Shown: positions 1-11,942, counted from the first letter of the stretch. The stretch is DNA of 64,000 nt from Duffyella gerundensis (GCF_001517405.1 NZ_LN907827.1:1556587-1620586), one strand, 5' to 3'. Numbers and translations are program-made. The notes: generated by a model not told the origin, from the sequence alone.

Positions 1-714
1 TCGCCGAAGCTGGCAAAAGTGGCCTCGCTGGCTGACGCTATCCTTTATGAGGATGACTGGATTCTGGTGATGAACAAGCCTTCCGGCACCGCGGTGCATG
101 GTGGCAGCGGATTGAGCTTTGGTGTCATTGAAGGCTTGCGTGCGCTGCGTCCTGAAGCGCGTTTCCTTGAGCTGGTGCATCGCCTTGATCGCGACACTTC
201 TGGCGTGCTGCTGGTGGCAAAAAAACGCTCGGCGCTGCGTTCCCTGCATGAGCAGCTGCGTGAGAAGGGCATGCAGAAGGATTATCTGGCGCTGGTCCGC
301 GGCAGCTGGCCGTCGCATTTGAAAGTGGTCCAAGCGCCGCTGCTGAAAAATATTTTACAAAGCGGCGAACGGGTGGTGCGGGTGAACAGCGAAGGTAAGC
401 CTTCAGAAACACGCTTCAAAGTGGAAGAGCGCTATGCGCATGCCACGCTGGTGAAAGCGAGTCCGGTTACCGGCAGAACGCATCAGATTCGTGTCCATAC
501 ACTGCATGCCGGTCATCCCATCGCTTTTGATGACCGTTATGGTGAACAGGAGTTTGATCGCCAGCTGGCCACTACCGGTCTGAATCGGCTTTTTCTGCAT
601 GCCGCCGCGCTGACGTTTACCCATCCTAACAGTGGTGAAGTCATGCGTATGGAAGCGCCGCTCGATGAGCGCCTGAAGCAGTGCCTGAAAGTATTACGCC
701 AGCAGGCACAGTAA
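1..714 (+). CDS. rluC: 23S rRNA pseudouridine synthase RluC (5'-truncated by window edge)
   Basis: The reading frame is open from base 1 and ends at TAA 712-714, so the gene starts upstream of the window. The 237 visible residues are the catalytic domain. They include the RluA-family motif HRLDRDTSG, whose first Asp is the nucleophile, and the conserved GRTHQIRVH segment. E. coli RluC is about 319 residues, so roughly 80 N-terminal residues (S4-like RNA-binding domain) are missing. RluC makes pseudouridines 955, 2504 and 2580 of 23S rRNA (family knowledge). It is convergent with yceF, as in E. coli. A GTG at base 19 is not a plausible start because homology continues upstream of it. Confidence 0.96.
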   Translation, partial: SPKLAKVASLADAILYEDDWILVMNKPSGTAVHGGSGLSFGVIEGLRALRPEARFLELVHRLDRDTSGVLLVAKKRSALRSLHEQLREKGMQKDYLALVRGSWPSHLKVVQAPLLKNILQSGERVVRVNSEGKPSETRFKVEERYAHATLVKASPVTGRTHQIRVHTLHAGHPIAFDDRYGEQEFDRQLATTGLNRLFLHAAALTFTHPNSGEVMRMEAPLDERLKQCLKVLRQQAQ

Positions 715-736
715 TGAGCAGGGGCTGCGGCCCCGC

Positions 737-1324
737 TTAATCGTTTAATAACGGATTAATGCCCACCTCACGCAGTAGTTCACCCAACGCAATCAGCGGC
801 AGTCCAATCAGCGTATTCGGGTCACGCCCTTCAAGCTTTTCGAATAACGCAATGCCCAGACCTTCACATTTAAAACTACCTGCGCACTGCAACGGTTGCT
901 CTTTACGGACGTAGCCAGCAATTTCTGCCGCTGACAACGCGCGAAAATGCACGGTAAAGGGTTCACAGATGACCTTATAGCGGTGCGTAGCAGCATGGCT
1001 GATGGCCAGGCCAGTATAAAAGGTGATCGCCTGCCCGCTGGAATCAGCCAGCTGCTGACGCGCACGCGCCTCGCTATGCGGTTTACCGATGATGCGGCCA
1101 TTGATCACACAAACCTGATCGGAACCGATGATCCAGTGATCGGGATAGGTCGCCGCCAGTGCCTGCGATTTGGCCAACGCCAGACGCTGCACCAGCGCAG
1201 CCGCGGTTTCGTCGGGGAAGGGCGTTTCATCCACCTCGGGCGCAGCACATATAAAAGGCAGCTCGAGTTTGGCTAATAGCGCCTTGCGAAATGGCGAAGT
1301 TGAAGCAAGTATTAATGGTGTCAT
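737..1324 (-). CDS. yceF: Maf-like nucleotide pyrophosphatase YceF
   Basis: This 195-aa Maf/HAM1-superfamily protein begins with the diagnostic [10 protein letters not shown] motif and carries the CAAPEVDE and IIGSDQV segments of the active-site pocket. YceF-type Maf proteins hydrolyse 7-methyl-GTP, giving a house-cleaning role (family knowledge). The start at 1324 was chosen because E. coli YceF (194 aa) begins at the same place; an in-frame start 13 codons upstream would add non-homologous residues. It is divergent from yceD, with about 140 bp between the two starts, and convergent with rluC. Confidence 0.95.
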   Translation of the reverse strand: MTPLILASTSPFRKALLAKLELPFICAAPEVDETPFPDETAAALVQRLALAKSQALAATYPDHWIIGSDQVCVINGRIIGKPHSEARARQQLADSSGQAITFYTGLAISHAATHRYKVICEPFTVHFRALSAAEIAGYVRKEQPLQCAGSFKCEGLGIALFEKLEGRDPNTLIGLPLIALGELLREVGINPLLND

Positions 1325-1428
1325 CTTTTTTTCACGAATATATAGCGTATCGGGTAAAGGCATTTTAAACTGTGCGCCGCACCGGATGCGAATATTGGCT
1401 GAAAGATGCTGTTTAACGGCCTTTTTCT

Positions 1429-1457
1429 TTGACTCTCTAACGTTACAAAGTTAATAT
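1429..1457 (+). promoter_or_regulatory. Sigma-70 promoter for yceD-rpmF-plsX-fab cluster
   Basis: TTGACT at 1429-1434 is separated by exactly 17 bp from TAATAT at 1452-1457. Transcription would begin near 1464, only about 3 nt before the yceD ATG at 1467, and no Shine-Dalgarno sequence precedes that ATG. Confidence 0.8.
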
Positions 1458-1466
1458 GCGCGCCCT

Positions 1467-1988
1467 ATGCAAAAGGTAAAATTACCCCTGACACTTGATC
1501 CGGTTCGCACCGCTCAAAAACGCCTCGATTATCAAGGCATTTACACCTCTCAACAGGTGGAGCGTGTTGCCGACTCAGTTGTTAGTGTGGACAGTGATGT
1601 GGAATGTGACATGACATTCGCGGTGGACAATCAACGTCTGGCCGTTCTGAAAGGAACTGCTGATGTGGATGTCACGCTGTCTTGTCAGCGCTGCAATCAG
1701 CCTTTCGCACATCATGTTCACGTCTCGTATTGTTTCAGTCCTGTCGTCACCGACGAACAGGCAGAAGCACTGCCGGAAGCGTACGAACCGATTGAGGTCA
1801 ACGAGTTTGGTGAAATCAATCTGTTGGCAACGGTTGAGGATGAAATTATTCTCGCCCTGCCGGTCGTTCCGGTTCATGATTCTGAACACTGTGAAGTGTC
1901 CGACGCGGACATGGTTTTTGGCAAACTGCCTGCAGAGGCGGAGAAACCAAATCCATTTGCCGTATTAGCCAGTTTAAAGCGTAAGTAA
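1467..1988 (+). CDS. yceD: YceD / DUF177 large-subunit rRNA accumulation protein
   Basis: This 173-aa protein has the same length as E. coli YceD and near-identical ends: it starts [11 protein letters not shown] and finishes ASLKRK. A CxxC pair (CQRC, about residue 70) and a later HC pair resemble a metal site. DUF177 proteins are linked to 23S rRNA accumulation and are co-transcribed with rpmF (family knowledge). The rpmF ATG follows 14 bases after the stop codon. The ATG is within a few bases of the predicted transcription start and lacks a Shine-Dalgarno sequence, so translation may be leaderless. Confidence 0.95.
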   Translation: MQKVKLPLTLDPVRTAQKRLDYQGIYTSQQVERVADSVVSVDSDVECDMTFAVDNQRLAVLKGTADVDVTLSCQRCNQPFAHHVHVSYCFSPVVTDEQAEALPEAYEPIEVNEFGEINLLATVEDEIILALPVVPVHDSEHCEVSDADMVFGKLPAEAEKPNPFAVLASLKRK

Positions 1989-2002
1989 TAGGAGTAAGGT
2001 CC

Positions 2003-2173
2003 ATGGCCGTACAACAGAATAAACCAACCCGTTCAAAACGTGGCATGCGTCGTTCGCACGATGCTCTGACCACCGCCGCTCTTTCCGTAGACAAAGTTTC
2101 AGGCGAAACTCATCTGCGTCACCACATCACTGCGGATGGTTACTACCGCGGTCGCAAGGTTATCGCTAAGTAA
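2003..2173 (+). CDS. rpmF: 50S ribosomal protein L32
   Basis: This 56-aa basic protein begins [20 protein letters not shown] and ends YRGRKVIAK, the typical bacterial L32 sequence (E. coli has 57 aa). A strong ribosome-binding site, AGGAG, lies 8 bp before the ATG. It sits between yceD and plsX, as in E. coli, which couples ribosome and lipid synthesis in one transcript. The Cys zinc-ribbon seen in some L32 proteins is absent, as in other enterobacteria. Confidence 0.97.
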   Translation: MAVQQNKPTRSKRGMRRSHDALTTAALSVDKVSGETHLRHHITADGYYRGRKVIAK

Positions 2174-2199
2174 TACTTGCGGCTTCGCAAGGCGATACT

Positions 2200-3231
2200 T
2201 TGACACGTTTGACCCTGGCTATCGACGCCATGGGCGGGGACTTCGGTCCTTGCGTGACGGTGCCTGCTGCATTGCAGGCACTGGCCTCTCATTCGCAGCT
2301 GTATCTTCTTCTGGTCGGCAATCCCGACAACATCACGCCATTACTCGCTAAAGCTGATTCTGCCATTTTGGCGCGTCTGCGGGTTATTCCTGCCGAATCG
2401 GTTATCGCCAGTGATGCCAAACCTGCTCAGGCTGTACGTCAAAGCCGCGGCAGCTCTATGCGTATTGCGCTGGAGCTGGTGAAAGAGGGGCAGGCCGCCG
2501 CCTGCGTCAGCGCCGGAAATACCGGTGCGCTGATGGGGCTGGCAAAAATGATTTTAAAGCCGCTGGAAGGAATTGATCGTCCGGCGTTGATGTCAGTGCT
2601 TCCTCATCAACATCATGGCAAAACCGTTGTGCTCGATTTGGGCGCCAACGTCGGTTCTGACAGCGAAATGCTGATACAGTTTGCCGTGATGGGCGCAGTC
2701 ATGGCCGAAGAAGTACTGGCCATTGCACAGCCGCGCGTGGCGCTGCTTAATATTGGCCAGGAAGAGACCAAAGGGCTGGAGAGCATTCGTGCCGCCGCTG
2801 AGGTACTCAAAACGGCACCCGGCATCAATTATGTCGGCTATCTGGAAGGCAACGATTTGCTGACCGGTAAATGTGACGTTCTGGTCTGTGATGGTTTCAT
2901 CGGCAACGTCACGCTGAAAACCATGGAAGGCGTTGTGCGCATGTTTCTTTCGCTGCTGAAGTCGCGCGAAGGCGAAAAACGGGCGTGGTGGGCAAAATGG
3001 CTTGGGCGCTGGATTAAACGGCGTCTGATGGCGCGTTTTGGCCACCTTAACCCCGATCGGTATAATGGCGCTTGCCTGTTAGGATTGCGCGGGACGGTGA
3101 TTAAAAGCCACGGCGCTGCGAATCAGCAGGCGTTCGCCGTTGCTATTGAACAGGCAGAGCAGGCGGTGCGTGGGCAGCTTCCGGACAGGATTGCCGCGCG
3201 CCTGAAAGCGGTATTAGTCAGGAGTGATTAA
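2200..3231 (+). CDS. plsX: Phosphate acyltransferase PlsX
   Basis: This 343-aa protein converts acyl-ACP to acyl-phosphate, feeding PlsY in phosphatidic acid synthesis. Visible family features are the [12 protein letters not shown]-terminus, [19 protein letters not shown] and [12 protein letters not shown]. The start is TTG at 2200, where the sequence aligns with E. coli PlsX (MTRLTL...). A later ATG would remove the conserved N-terminal strand. The C-terminus is slightly shorter than the 356 aa of E. coli. It is followed by fabH after 6 bp, so the two are probably translated from one message. Confidence 0.95.
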   Translation: MTRLTLAIDAMGGDFGPCVTVPAALQALASHSQLYLLLVGNPDNITPLLAKADSAILARLRVIPAESVIASDAKPAQAVRQSRGSSMRIALELVKEGQAAACVSAGNTGALMGLAKMILKPLEGIDRPALMSVLPHQHHGKTVVLDLGANVGSDSEMLIQFAVMGAVMAEEVLAIAQPRVALLNIGQEETKGLESIRAAAEVLKTAPGINYVGYLEGNDLLTGKCDVLVCDGFIGNVTLKTMEGVVRMFLSLLKSREGEKRAWWAKWLGRWIKRRLMARFGHLNPDRYNGACLLGLRGTVIKSHGAANQQAFAVAIEQAEQAVRGQLPDRIAARLKAVLVRSD

Positions 3232-3237
3232 GCGTAC

Positions 3238-4191
3238 ATGTATACGAAAATAATCGGTACGGGCAGCTACTTGCCCGCTCAGGTGCGGACCAACGCCGAT
3301 CTGGAAAAGATGGTTGAAACGTCCGATGAGTGGATCGTCACCCGCACCGGCATTCGCGAGCGTCGCGTTGCTGCACCTGATGAGAACGTGGCAACCATGG
3401 GCTTTGCCGCTGCTGAACGCGCACTGGAAATGGCCGGTATCGATAAAAAAGATATCGGTTTGATTGTGGTTGCTACCACATCATCCAGCCACGCTTTTCC
3501 AAGTTCAGCCTGCATGATCCAGCAACAGCTGGGCATTGAGGATTGCGCCGCTTTCGATTTGGCGGCCGCCTGTGCAGGTTTTACCTATGGATTAAGTGTT
3601 GCCGATCAGTTCATCAAAAATGGCGCGGTGAAATATGCACTGGTTATCGGTGCTGATGCGTTAACCCGCACGTTAGATCCTGAAGATCGCGGCACCATTA
3701 TTCTGTTCGGTGACGGCGCGGGCGCGGTGGTATTAGGTGCCAGCGAAGAGCCAGGCATCATCTCTACGCATCTCCACGCTGATGGTCGCTACGGTGAGCT
3801 GCTGTCGCTGACCTATCAGGATCGTTCACAGCAGGATCAGCCTTCTTACCTGAAAATGTCGGGCAACGAAGTGTTCAAAGTTGCGGTAACGGAACTGGCG
3901 CACGTGGTTGATGAAACGTTGCAGGCCAACAACCTCGAACGCGAAGCGCTTGACTGGCTGGTACCGCATCAGGCTAACCTACGCATTATCAGCGCCACCG
4001 CACGTAAGCTCGGTATGGGCATGGATAAAGTCGTGGTGACGCTGGATCGTCATGGCAATACTTCTGCGGCCTCTGTGCCGGCAGCCTTCGATGAAGCGGT
4101 TCGCGATGGACGTATTCAGCGCGGACAGCTGGTGCTGCTGGAAGCCTTTGGTGGCGGTTTCACCTGGGGCTCAGCGCTGGTTCGTTTTTAA
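3238..4191 (+). CDS. fabH: 3-oxoacyl-ACP synthase III (KAS III)
   Basis: This 317-aa FabH condenses acetyl-CoA with malonyl-ACP to start fatty-acid chains. The catalytic triad is recognisable: Cys112 in LAAACAGF, His in VPHQANLRI and Asn in [12 protein letters not shown]. Length matches E. coli FabH (317 aa). It lies between plsX and fabD with short gaps, the conserved fab cluster order. Confidence 0.97.
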   Translation: MYTKIIGTGSYLPAQVRTNADLEKMVETSDEWIVTRTGIRERRVAAPDENVATMGFAAAERALEMAGIDKKDIGLIVVATTSSSHAFPSSACMIQQQLGIEDCAAFDLAAACAGFTYGLSVADQFIKNGAVKYALVIGADALTRTLDPEDRGTIILFGDGAGAVVLGASEEPGIISTHLHADGRYGELLSLTYQDRSQQDQPSYLKMSGNEVFKVAVTELAHVVDETLQANNLEREALDWLVPHQANLRIISATARKLGMGMDKVVVTLDRHGNTSAASVPAAFDEAVRDGRIQRGQLVLLEAFGGGFTWGSALVRF

Positions 4192-4207
4192 TCAACAGGA
4201 ACTGAAA

Positions 4208-5140
4208 ATGACGCAATTTGCTATGGTATTTCCAGGTCAGGGTTCACAAACTCTGGGTATGCTGGCAGAACTGGCCGCGGAAAACCCGCTGATTGAGCAG
4301 ACCTTCAAAGAGGCTTCCGCTGCCCTGGATTACGATTTGTGGCAGTTGGTTCAGCAAGGTCCAGCCGAAGAGTTGAATAAAACCTGGCAGACGCAGCCTG
4401 CGCTTCTCGCAGCCTCTGTTGCCCTTTTCCGTCTCTGGCAGGAGAAGGGCGGCAAGCAGCCGCTGATGATGGCCGGTCATAGCTTAGGTGAATACTCGGC
4501 GCTGGTATGTGCAGGTGTGATTGATTTTGCCGAAGCGGTGAAGTTAGTTGAGCTGCGCGGTAAACTGATGCAGGAAGCCGTGCCTGAAGGCACTGGCGCT
4601 ATGCAGGCGATCATTGGATTGAACGATGACGCAGTCCGCCAGGCGTGTGAAGTCTCTGCGCAAGGCCAGGTTGTTTCGCCGGTGAACTTTAATTCACCGG
4701 GCCAGGTAGTCATTGCCGGGAATAAAGAAGCGGTTGAGCGCGCAGGTATTGCCTGTAAAGCCGCAGGTGCCAAGCGTGCACTGCCGCTGCCGGTCAGCGT
4801 GCCTTCGCACTGTGCCTTGATGAAACCTGCCGCCGATAAACTGGCGCAGGCGCTGGAAAACATCACCTTCAGCGCGCCACAGTTTCCGGTGGTGAATAAC
4901 GTTGACGTGATTTGTGAAACATCGCCAGAGGCGATTCGCAGTGCACTGGTGCGTCAGCTTTATAGCCCGGTACGCTGGACCGAGTGCGTTGAATATATGG
5001 CAGCACAGGGCGTTTCATCGCTACTGGAAGTGGGCCCGGGCAAAGTGTTAACCGGTCTGACCAAACGCATTGTGGATGCCCTGACGGCTGCTGCTGTGAA
5101 CGACCCAGCCAGTCTGTCAGCGGCGCTTGAGCAAGCATAA
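4208..5140 (+). CDS. fabD: Malonyl-CoA:ACP transacylase
   Basis: This 310-aa FabD transfers malonyl from CoA to ACP. The nucleophile Ser92 sits in GHSLGEYSA, preceded by the FPGQGSQ motif at the N-terminus, and the catalytic His is in the PVSVPSHC segment. The start at 4208 has an upstream AGGAACTGAAA ribosome-binding site and matches the E. coli start. The open frame extends upstream into fabH, but that part only reflects an out-of-frame reading of fabH. Confidence 0.96.
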   Translation: MTQFAMVFPGQGSQTLGMLAELAAENPLIEQTFKEASAALDYDLWQLVQQGPAEELNKTWQTQPALLAASVALFRLWQEKGGKQPLMMAGHSLGEYSALVCAGVIDFAEAVKLVELRGKLMQEAVPEGTGAMQAIIGLNDDAVRQACEVSAQGQVVSPVNFNSPGQVVIAGNKEAVERAGIACKAAGAKRALPLPVSVPSHCALMKPAADKLAQALENITFSAPQFPVVNNVDVICETSPEAIRSALVRQLYSPVRWTECVEYMAAQGVSSLLEVGPGKVLTGLTKRIVDALTAAAVNDPASLSAALEQA

Positions 5141-5150
5141 GAGGATAAAC

Positions 5151-5885
5151 ATGAGCTTCGAAGGAAAAATCGCGCTGGTTACCGGTGCAAGTCGCGGCAT
5201 TGGCCGTGCAATTGCAGAAACACTGGTCGCCCGTGGCGCTAAAGTTATTGGCACCGCGACCAGCCAGAGCGGCGCAGATGCCATCAGCGCTTACCTGGGT
5301 TCGCAGGGCAAAGGCCTGATGCTGAACGTCACCGACAGCGCATCAATCGAAAGCGTACTGGAAAATGTTCGTGCTGAATTTGGCGAAGTGGACATTTTGG
5401 TCAATAATGCAGGCATCACACGTGATAATTTATTGATGCGTATGAAGGAAGATGAGTGGCAGGATATCCTGAACACCAATCTGACCTCTGTTTTCCGCCT
5501 GTCCAAGGCGGTGATGCGTGCAATGATGAAAAAACGTGTGGGCCGTATCATTACCATCGGTTCCGTTGTTGGAACCATGGGAAATGCTGGCCAGACAAAC
5601 TACGCTGCAGCTAAAGCGGGTTTGATTGGTTTCAGTAAGTCGCTGGCGCGCGAAGTGGCGTCACGTGGCATTACCGTTAACGTCGTGGCACCGGGTTTCA
5701 TTGAAACTGACATGACGTTAGCACTGACGGAAGATCAACGTGCCGGTATCCTGGCAGAAGTGCCAGCCGGTCGTCTCGGCGCGGCGCAAGAAATCGCCAA
5801 CGCCGTTGCATTTTTAGCCTCTGATGAGGCCGCGTACATCACTGGTGAGACGCTGCACGTCAATGGCGGAATGTATATGGTCTGA
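5151..5885 (+). CDS. fabG: 3-oxoacyl-ACP reductase
   Basis: This 244-aa short-chain dehydrogenase performs the NADPH-dependent first reduction of each elongation cycle. It shows TGASRGIGRA (cofactor loop), NNAG, the catalytic Ser in GSVVGTMGN and the YAAAK motif (Tyr151, Lys155). The start at 5151 follows a GAGGATAAAC ribosome-binding site and gives the exact E. coli length. It begins 10 bp after fabD. Confidence 0.97.
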   Translation: MSFEGKIALVTGASRGIGRAIAETLVARGAKVIGTATSQSGADAISAYLGSQGKGLMLNVTDSASIESVLENVRAEFGEVDILVNNAGITRDNLLMRMKEDEWQDILNTNLTSVFRLSKAVMRAMMKKRVGRIITIGSVVGTMGNAGQTNYAAAKAGLIGFSKSLAREVASRGITVNVVAPGFIETDMTLALTEDQRAGILAEVPAGRLGAAQEIANAVAFLASDEAAYITGETLHVNGGMYMV

Positions 5886-5966
5886 TAATTGCGAAAACTA
5901 TTTGCGTTATTCACGGTAAAAGCCGCAAAATAGCGCAAAATCGTGGTTTGACCAGCCGGGATTTAG

Positions 5967-5994
5967 TTGCATCTTTTTCAACATTTTATACACT
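5967..5994 (+). promoter_or_regulatory. acpP promoter
   Basis: TTGCAT (5967-5972) and TACACT (5989-5994) are spaced 16 bp apart in the 154-bp fabG-acpP gap. This gives acpP its own promoter in addition to read-through. A short hairpin with a GAAA tetraloop (TCGC-GAAA-GCGA, 6005-6016) lies in the predicted leader. Confidence 0.65.
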
Positions 5995-6039
5995 ACGAAA
6001 ACCATCGCGAAAGCGAGTTTTGATAGGAAATTTAATAGT

Positions 6040-6276
6040 ATGAGCGACATCGAAGCACGCGTTAAGAAAATCATCAGCGAGCAGCTGGGCGTTAAGTCGG
6101 AAGAAGTTGTTAACACGGCCTCTTTTGTAGAAGATCTGGGCGCTGATTCTCTTGATACCGTTGAGCTGGTAATGGCTCTGGAAGAAGAGTTCGACACTGA
6201 GATTCCAGACGAAGAAGCAGAAAAAATCACTACCGTTCAATCTGCGATCGACTACATCAACTCGCATCAGGCCTGA
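6040..6276 (+). CDS. acpP: Acyl carrier protein
   Basis: This 78-aa, very acidic four-helix protein carries the growing acyl chain. The phosphopantetheine attachment Ser is in GADSLDT (residue 37 counting Met). Length and sequence match E. coli AcpP almost exactly. An AGGAAATTTAATAGT ribosome-binding region precedes the ATG. The gene has its own promoter and is followed by a hairpin, consistent with its much higher expression than flanking genes. Confidence 0.98.
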   Translation: MSDIEARVKKIISEQLGVKSEEVVNTASFVEDLGADSLDTVELVMALEEEFDTEIPDEEAEKITTVQSAIDYINSHQA

Positions 6277-6296
6277 TCAAGGCTTACTGAACACCA

Positions 6297-7615
<1,319 letters not shown>

Positions 7616-7633
7616 AACGTTAACGCGTTATCA

Positions 7634-7656
7634 AGGCCCGCTTAGCGGGCCTTTTT
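7634..7656 (+). terminator. Rho-independent terminator after fabF
   Basis: An 8-bp GC-rich stem (AGGCCCGC / GCGGGCCT, 7634-7641 with 7645-7652) has a TTA loop and a run of T. It separates the fab cluster from pabC. Confidence 0.85.
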
Positions 7657-7694
7657 CATATTATGACCAGCACTTTATTTTTCGGAATCACCTC

Positions 7695-8507
7695 ATGACC
7701 TGGATAAATGGCAAACCGCAAGCCACACTGGCCGCCAACGATCGGGCAGTCCAGTTTGGTGACGGCAGTTTCTCTACCGCCCGGATCAAGGCGGGCAAGG
7801 TTCAGCTGCTTACGGCACATCTGCAGCGGCTACGTCTGGGCTGCGAACGGCTGCTGATTGAGGGATGTGACTGGGCGGCGCTGGAACAGGAGATGTGCAC
7901 GCTGGCAGCGACGACGCAGGATGCGGTGCTGAAAGTCATTATCAGCCGCGGTGCTGGCGGTCGTGGTTACAGCCCGGCCGGTTGTCAGCAGCCGACGCGT
8001 ATTCTGACGCTCTCCAACTTACCGGCGCATTACCTGCCGTTGCAGCAGCAGGGCGCCTGCCTCGTCACCAGCCCGGTTCAGCTGGCACGTAATCCACTGC
8101 TGGCGGGTATCAAACACCTTAACCGGCTGGAGCAGGTGTTGATTCGCGCACGGCTTGAGCAGACGGGCGCTGACGAAGCGCTGGTGCTTGACACCCAAGG
8201 TGTGGTGGTGGAATGCTGTGCGGCTAATTTATTCTGGCGAGAAGGCGAGCAGGTATTTACCCCCTCCATCGCGCATGCCGGCGTCGATGGAGTCATGCGT
8301 CAGCATCTGCTGTCGGTCATGGCGCAGATGTCGCTGGATTGTCAGATTGTGGAAGTGATGCCCGGGCGGTTGAAAGCCGCCGATGAGGTCTGGATCTGCA
8401 ACGCCCTGATGCCGATTTTGCCGGTGCGACAGATAGACGATACACATTATGCATCACGCCAGTTTTATCATTTGCTTGCAGCTTGCTGTTATCAGGATCT
8501 TTTATGA
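7695..8507 (+). CDS. pabC: Aminodeoxychorismate lyase
   Basis: This 270-aa PLP enzyme of fold type IV releases p-aminobenzoate and pyruvate from 4-amino-4-deoxychorismate for folate synthesis. The PLP Lys is in the [13 protein letters not shown] segment, a fold-IV hallmark, and [10 protein letters not shown] carries the conserved Asn. Length is close to E. coli (269). Its stop codon overlaps the mltG start (ATGA), indicating translational coupling. Confidence 0.94.
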   Translation: MTWINGKPQATLAANDRAVQFGDGSFSTARIKAGKVQLLTAHLQRLRLGCERLLIEGCDWAALEQEMCTLAATTQDAVLKVIISRGAGGRGYSPAGCQQPTRILTLSNLPAHYLPLQQQGACLVTSPVQLARNPLLAGIKHLNRLEQVLIRARLEQTGADEALVLDTQGVVVECCAANLFWREGEQVFTPSIAHAGVDGVMRQHLLSVMAQMSLDCQIVEVMPGRLKAADEVWICNALMPILPVRQIDDTHYASRQFYHLLAACCYQDLL

Positions 8508-9523
8508 CCAGGAAAACGCGCGTCATCAGTGCGCTCATCGTGATTATCGCCGCCGCCGCGGCCTGGAGCTATTGGCAGATTACGTCGCTTGCCAACAGCC
8601 CGCTGACCCTTGCGCAGGAGAAAATCTACACGCTGCCTGCCGGGAGCGGCCGCGTCGTGCTGGAAGCACAGCTGGAAAGTCAGCACATCATTAAAAAAAG
8701 CATGTGGTTCGGTGCGTTGCTGAAGCTGGAACCCGAACTGGCTAATTTCAAGGCGGGTACCTATCGCCTGACGCCCGGAATGAACGTCCGTCAATTGTTG
8801 CAACTGTTGGCCAGCGGCAAAGAGGCGCAGTTTCCACTGCGGCTGGTAGAGGGCAATAAGCTCAGCGAGTGGCTGGCTCAGCTGCGCGCCGCACCCTATA
8901 TCAAACACACATTAAGCGACGACGAAGCCAGCACACTGGCGGCCGCGCTGAAAACCGATCCCGATCGTCTTGAGGGCTGGTTTTATCCCGATACCTGGCT
9001 TTACACCGCTAACACTACCGACGTTGCGCTGCTGCAACGCGCGCATGCACGCATGACAAAAGTGGTGGATGATATCTGGCAGCATCGGGCGGATAACCTG
9101 CCTTACGATTCGCCGAACGCGCTGGTGACCATGGCGTCGATTATCGAGAAAGAGACCGCAGTGGCCGAAGAACGTAACAAAGTGGCTTCGGTATTTATTA
9201 ATCGCCTGCGTATTGGCATGCGGCTGCAAACCGATCCCACGGTAATTTACGGTATGGGAAAAAGCTATGCCGGCACGCTGACGCGCAAGGATCTTGATAC
9301 CGCTACCGCCTATAACACCTATGTGATCAACGGCCTGCCGCCGGGACCGATTGCCATGCCGAGCCAGGCCTCGCTGGAGGCGGCGGCGCACCCGCTGAAA
9401 ACGAATTTTCTCTATTTTGTCGCCGACGGTAAGGGCGGGCATACCTTTACCACCAATCTTGCCGATCACAATCGTGCGGTGCAGGCCTGGCGTCTGACAA
9501 TGAAGGATAAGAATGAAAAGTAA
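8504..9523 (+). CDS. mltG: Endolytic murein transglycosylase MltG
   Basis: This 339-aa YceG-fold protein has a single N-terminal membrane segment (about residues 7-24). It cleaves nascent glycan strands in the inner membrane's outer leaflet and is thought to set strand length. The YceG signature runs through [14 protein letters not shown] (catalytic Glu) and [17 protein letters not shown]. The start at 8504 overlaps the pabC stop and matches the E. coli length (340). The last bases overlap tmk by 11 bp. Confidence 0.95.
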   Translation: MTRKTRVISALIVIIAAAAAWSYWQITSLANSPLTLAQEKIYTLPAGSGRVVLEAQLESQHIIKKSMWFGALLKLEPELANFKAGTYRLTPGMNVRQLLQLLASGKEAQFPLRLVEGNKLSEWLAQLRAAPYIKHTLSDDEASTLAAALKTDPDRLEGWFYPDTWLYTANTTDVALLQRAHARMTKVVDDIWQHRADNLPYDSPNALVTMASIIEKETAVAEERNKVASVFINRLRIGMRLQTDPTVIYGMGKSYAGTLTRKDLDTATAYNTYVINGLPPGPIAMPSQASLEAAAHPLKTNFLYFVADGKGGHTFTTNLADHNRAVQAWRLTMKDKNEK

Positions 9524-10148
9524 CTTTATCGTAATTGAAGGACTGGAAGGCGCCGGGAAAACCACCGCGCGTGACTGCGTGGTGCGCGTGCTGAACCAGC
9601 ATGGCATCAGTGATGTGGTCTTCACGCGCGAGCCGGGCGGCACGCCGCTGGCGGAGAAATTACGCGAGCTGGTAAAGCAGGGCATTGAAGGCGAGCAGGT
9701 GACCGATAAAGCCGAGCTACTGATGCTTTATGCGGCACGCGTGCAGCTGGTCGAGACGGTGATCAAACCGGCGCTGGCACGTGGCGCGTGGGTAATAGGC
9801 GATCGTCACGATCTCTCCTCGCAGGCGTATCAGGGCGGCGGACGCGGTCTGGATAATCAGCTGATGGCCAGCTTACGCGCTACGGTGCTGGGCGACTTTC
9901 AACCCGATCTGACGCTCTATCTCGACGTTACGCCAGAGATTGGCTTGACCCGTGCCCGTGCCCGCGGCGCACTGGATCGCATCGAGCAGGAATCACTGCA
10001 GTTCTTTGAACGCACGCGCCAGCGCTACCTTGAGCTGGCCGCTGACGATGCTCGCATCCGCACCATTGACGCCACGCAATCGCTGGAAAAGGTGACATTG
10101 TCACTTGAGCAGGCCGTTACGCGCTGGCTGGCTGAGCAATCTGCATGA
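9513..10148 (+). CDS. tmk: Thymidylate kinase
   Basis: This 211-aa P-loop kinase phosphorylates dTMP to dTDP. It shows the Walker A segment [11 protein letters not shown], the [11 protein letters not shown] motif and the [16 protein letters not shown] lid and substrate region. It begins inside mltG and overlaps holB by 4 bp, so the pabC-mltG-tmk-holB run is tightly coupled. Confidence 0.96.
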   Translation: MKSNFIVIEGLEGAGKTTARDCVVRVLNQHGISDVVFTREPGGTPLAEKLRELVKQGIEGEQVTDKAELLMLYAARVQLVETVIKPALARGAWVIGDRHDLSSQAYQGGGRGLDNQLMASLRATVLGDFQPDLTLYLDVTPEIGLTRARARGALDRIEQESLQFFERTRQRYLELAADDARIRTIDATQSLEKVTLSLEQAVTRWLAEQSA

Positions 10149-11134
10149 GTTGGTATCCGTGGCTGAATCAGCCTTACCGGCAAATCGTCGCTCAACTGCA
10201 GGCGGGCCGCGGGCACCATGCGCTGTTGATCTCTGCGCTGCCGGGCATGGGGGATGAGGCGCTGGTCTGGGGCATCAGCCGCTGGTTAATGTGTCAGCGC
10301 CCTGATGGCCTGAAAAGCTGCGGTGAATGCCACGGCTGCCAGTTGATGATGGCCAGTACTCATCCTGACTGGTACCGGCTGGAAGCGGAAAAAGGCAAAA
10401 GCTCGCTGGGCATTGATGCAGTCAGAGCGGTAAATGAAAAGCTCTACAACTTTGCCCAGCAGGGCGGCGCTAAGATTGTCTGGTTGCCCGACGCGGCGCA
10501 GCTGACAGAGGCTGCCGCTAATGCCCTGTTGAAAACCCTGGAAGAGCCACCGGCTAAAACCTGGTTTTTTCTTAGCTGTCGCGAGCCATCGCGCCTGCTG
10601 GCTACCATTCGTAGCCGCTGCCTGAGCTGGCCGCTGTTACCCCCGGATGAAGCACAAAGCCAGGCATGGCTGGCCAGGCAGCAGGAGGTGGCACCGGAGG
10701 CCGCTCTGACGGCGCTGCGGCTCTCTGCCGGTGCGCCTGGTGCGGCACTGACCCTGCTGGAGGCGCGTAGCTGGCAGGCGCGTGACGGTCTGTGTGACGC
10801 GCTGTCTGACGCTATCCAGCACGACATCATGCGGCTACTGCCGCTGCTGAATCATGACGATCATGCCCAGCGGCTGGCGTGGTTAATCAGCCTGTTAGTG
10901 GATGCGCTGAAATGGCAGCAGGGCGCAGGTGAGTTTATCAGTAACTGCGATCGCCAGGCGCTGGTCGCTTCGCTGGCCGGACAAATGCCCGCCAGTGCGC
11001 TAACCGCCAGCCTGCAGGAATGGACGCGCTGCCGCGATCGGCTGCTACAGATTAACGCGGTCAATCGCGAACTGCTGCTGACTGAACAATTATTGAACTG
11101 GAGCCTGCGGCTGAAGCCCGCACGCACCGGCTAA
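10145..11134 (+). CDS. holB: DNA polymerase III subunit delta prime
   Basis: This 329-aa clamp-loader subunit begins with the family-typical [12 protein letters not shown]. It has a four-Cys zinc module in the [17 protein letters not shown] region and a sensor-type segment, [11 protein letters not shown]. As in other delta-prime subunits the ATPase P-loop is degenerate (LPGMGDEA). The ATGA overlap with tmk and the following ycfH gene reproduce the E. coli order. Confidence 0.94.
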   Translation: MSWYPWLNQPYRQIVAQLQAGRGHHALLISALPGMGDEALVWGISRWLMCQRPDGLKSCGECHGCQLMMASTHPDWYRLEAEKGKSSLGIDAVRAVNEKLYNFAQQGGAKIVWLPDAAQLTEAAANALLKTLEEPPAKTWFFLSCREPSRLLATIRSRCLSWPLLPPDEAQSQAWLARQQEVAPEAALTALRLSAGAPGAALTLLEARSWQARDGLCDALSDAIQHDIMRLLPLLNHDDHAQRLAWLISLLVDALKWQQGAGEFISNCDRQALVASLAGQMPASALTASLQEWTRCRDRLLQINAVNRELLLTEQLLNWSLRLKPARTG

Positions 11135-11150
11135 CCCAAAGAGAGCAATT

Positions 11151-11942
11151 ATGTTTTTAGTGGATTCTCACTGTCATCTCGACGGCCTGGACTATGAAAA
11201 GTTGCACACCGATCTGGACGATGTAGTGGCGAAAGCCGCCGCGCGTGATGTGAAGTTTATGCTGGCCATCTCCACCACCTTACCTGGTTTCAAAGCGATG
11301 AAGCCGCTGATTGGCGATCGGCCAAATATTGCGCTCTCCTGTGGCGTACATCCGCTCAACCAGGAAGAGACGTACGATTTTGCTGAGCTGCGTGCGCTGG
11401 CGGCCGATCCGCGCGTGGTGGCAATGGGCGAAACCGGCCTTGATTACCACTATCAGCCGGAAACTAAAGCGCGCCAGCAGGCGTCATTCCGTGAGCATAT
11501 CCGTGTTGGCCGCGACCTGAACAAGCCGGTTATCGTGCACACCCGCGACGCGCGCGAAGACACGCTGGCGATTTTGCGCGAAGAGCAGGTGGAAGGATGC
11601 GGGGGGGTGCTGCACTGCTTTACCGAAGATCGCGCCACCGCCGCCACCCTGCTGGATATGGGGTTCTACATCTCATTTTCCGGCATCGTGACCTTCCGCA
11701 ATGCCGAAAGCCTGCGTGACGCTGCGCGCTATGTGCCGCTGGATCGGATGCTGGTGGAAACTGATTCACCTTATCTGGCGCCGGTGCCGTATCGCGGCAA
11801 AGAAAACCAGCCGGCTTATACGCGTGATGTGGCGGAATACATGGCAGTGCTGAAAGGGGTGGATATCGAGACGCTGGCGGCAGCGACCACGCAGAACTTC
11901 TCCACGCTGTTTCATGTTCCGATGACGTCGCTCGGCGGCTGA
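11151..11942 (+). CDS. ycfH: TatD-family metal-dependent hydrolase YcfH
   Basis: This 263-aa TIM-barrel hydrolase has all TatD metal ligands: SHCHLD at the start, GETGLDYHY, VIVHTRDA, HCFTED and TDSPYLAP. TatD proteins are Mg2+-dependent DNases or exonucleases, but the physiological substrate of YcfH is unknown. It begins 16 bp after holB with AAAGAGAGCAATT as ribosome-binding region, and is the last gene before a terminator. Confidence 0.93.
   Translation: MFLVDSHCHLDGLDYEKLHTDLDDVVAKAAARDVKFMLAISTTLPGFKAMKPLIGDRPNIALSCGVHPLNQEETYDFAELRALAADPRVVAMGETGLDYHYQPETKARQQASFREHIRVGRDLNKPVIVHTRDAREDTLAILREEQVEGCGGVLHCFTEDRATAATLLDMGFYISFSGIVTFRNAESLRDAARYVPLDRMLVETDSPYLAPVPYRGKENQPAYTRDVAEYMAVLKGVDIETLAAATTQNFSTLFHVPMTSLGG

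Noticed and set aside
721..734. GGGGC-TGCG-GCCCC hairpin between rluC and yceF
   Set aside because: Only a 5-bp stem and no T tract on either strand, so it was not called a terminator.
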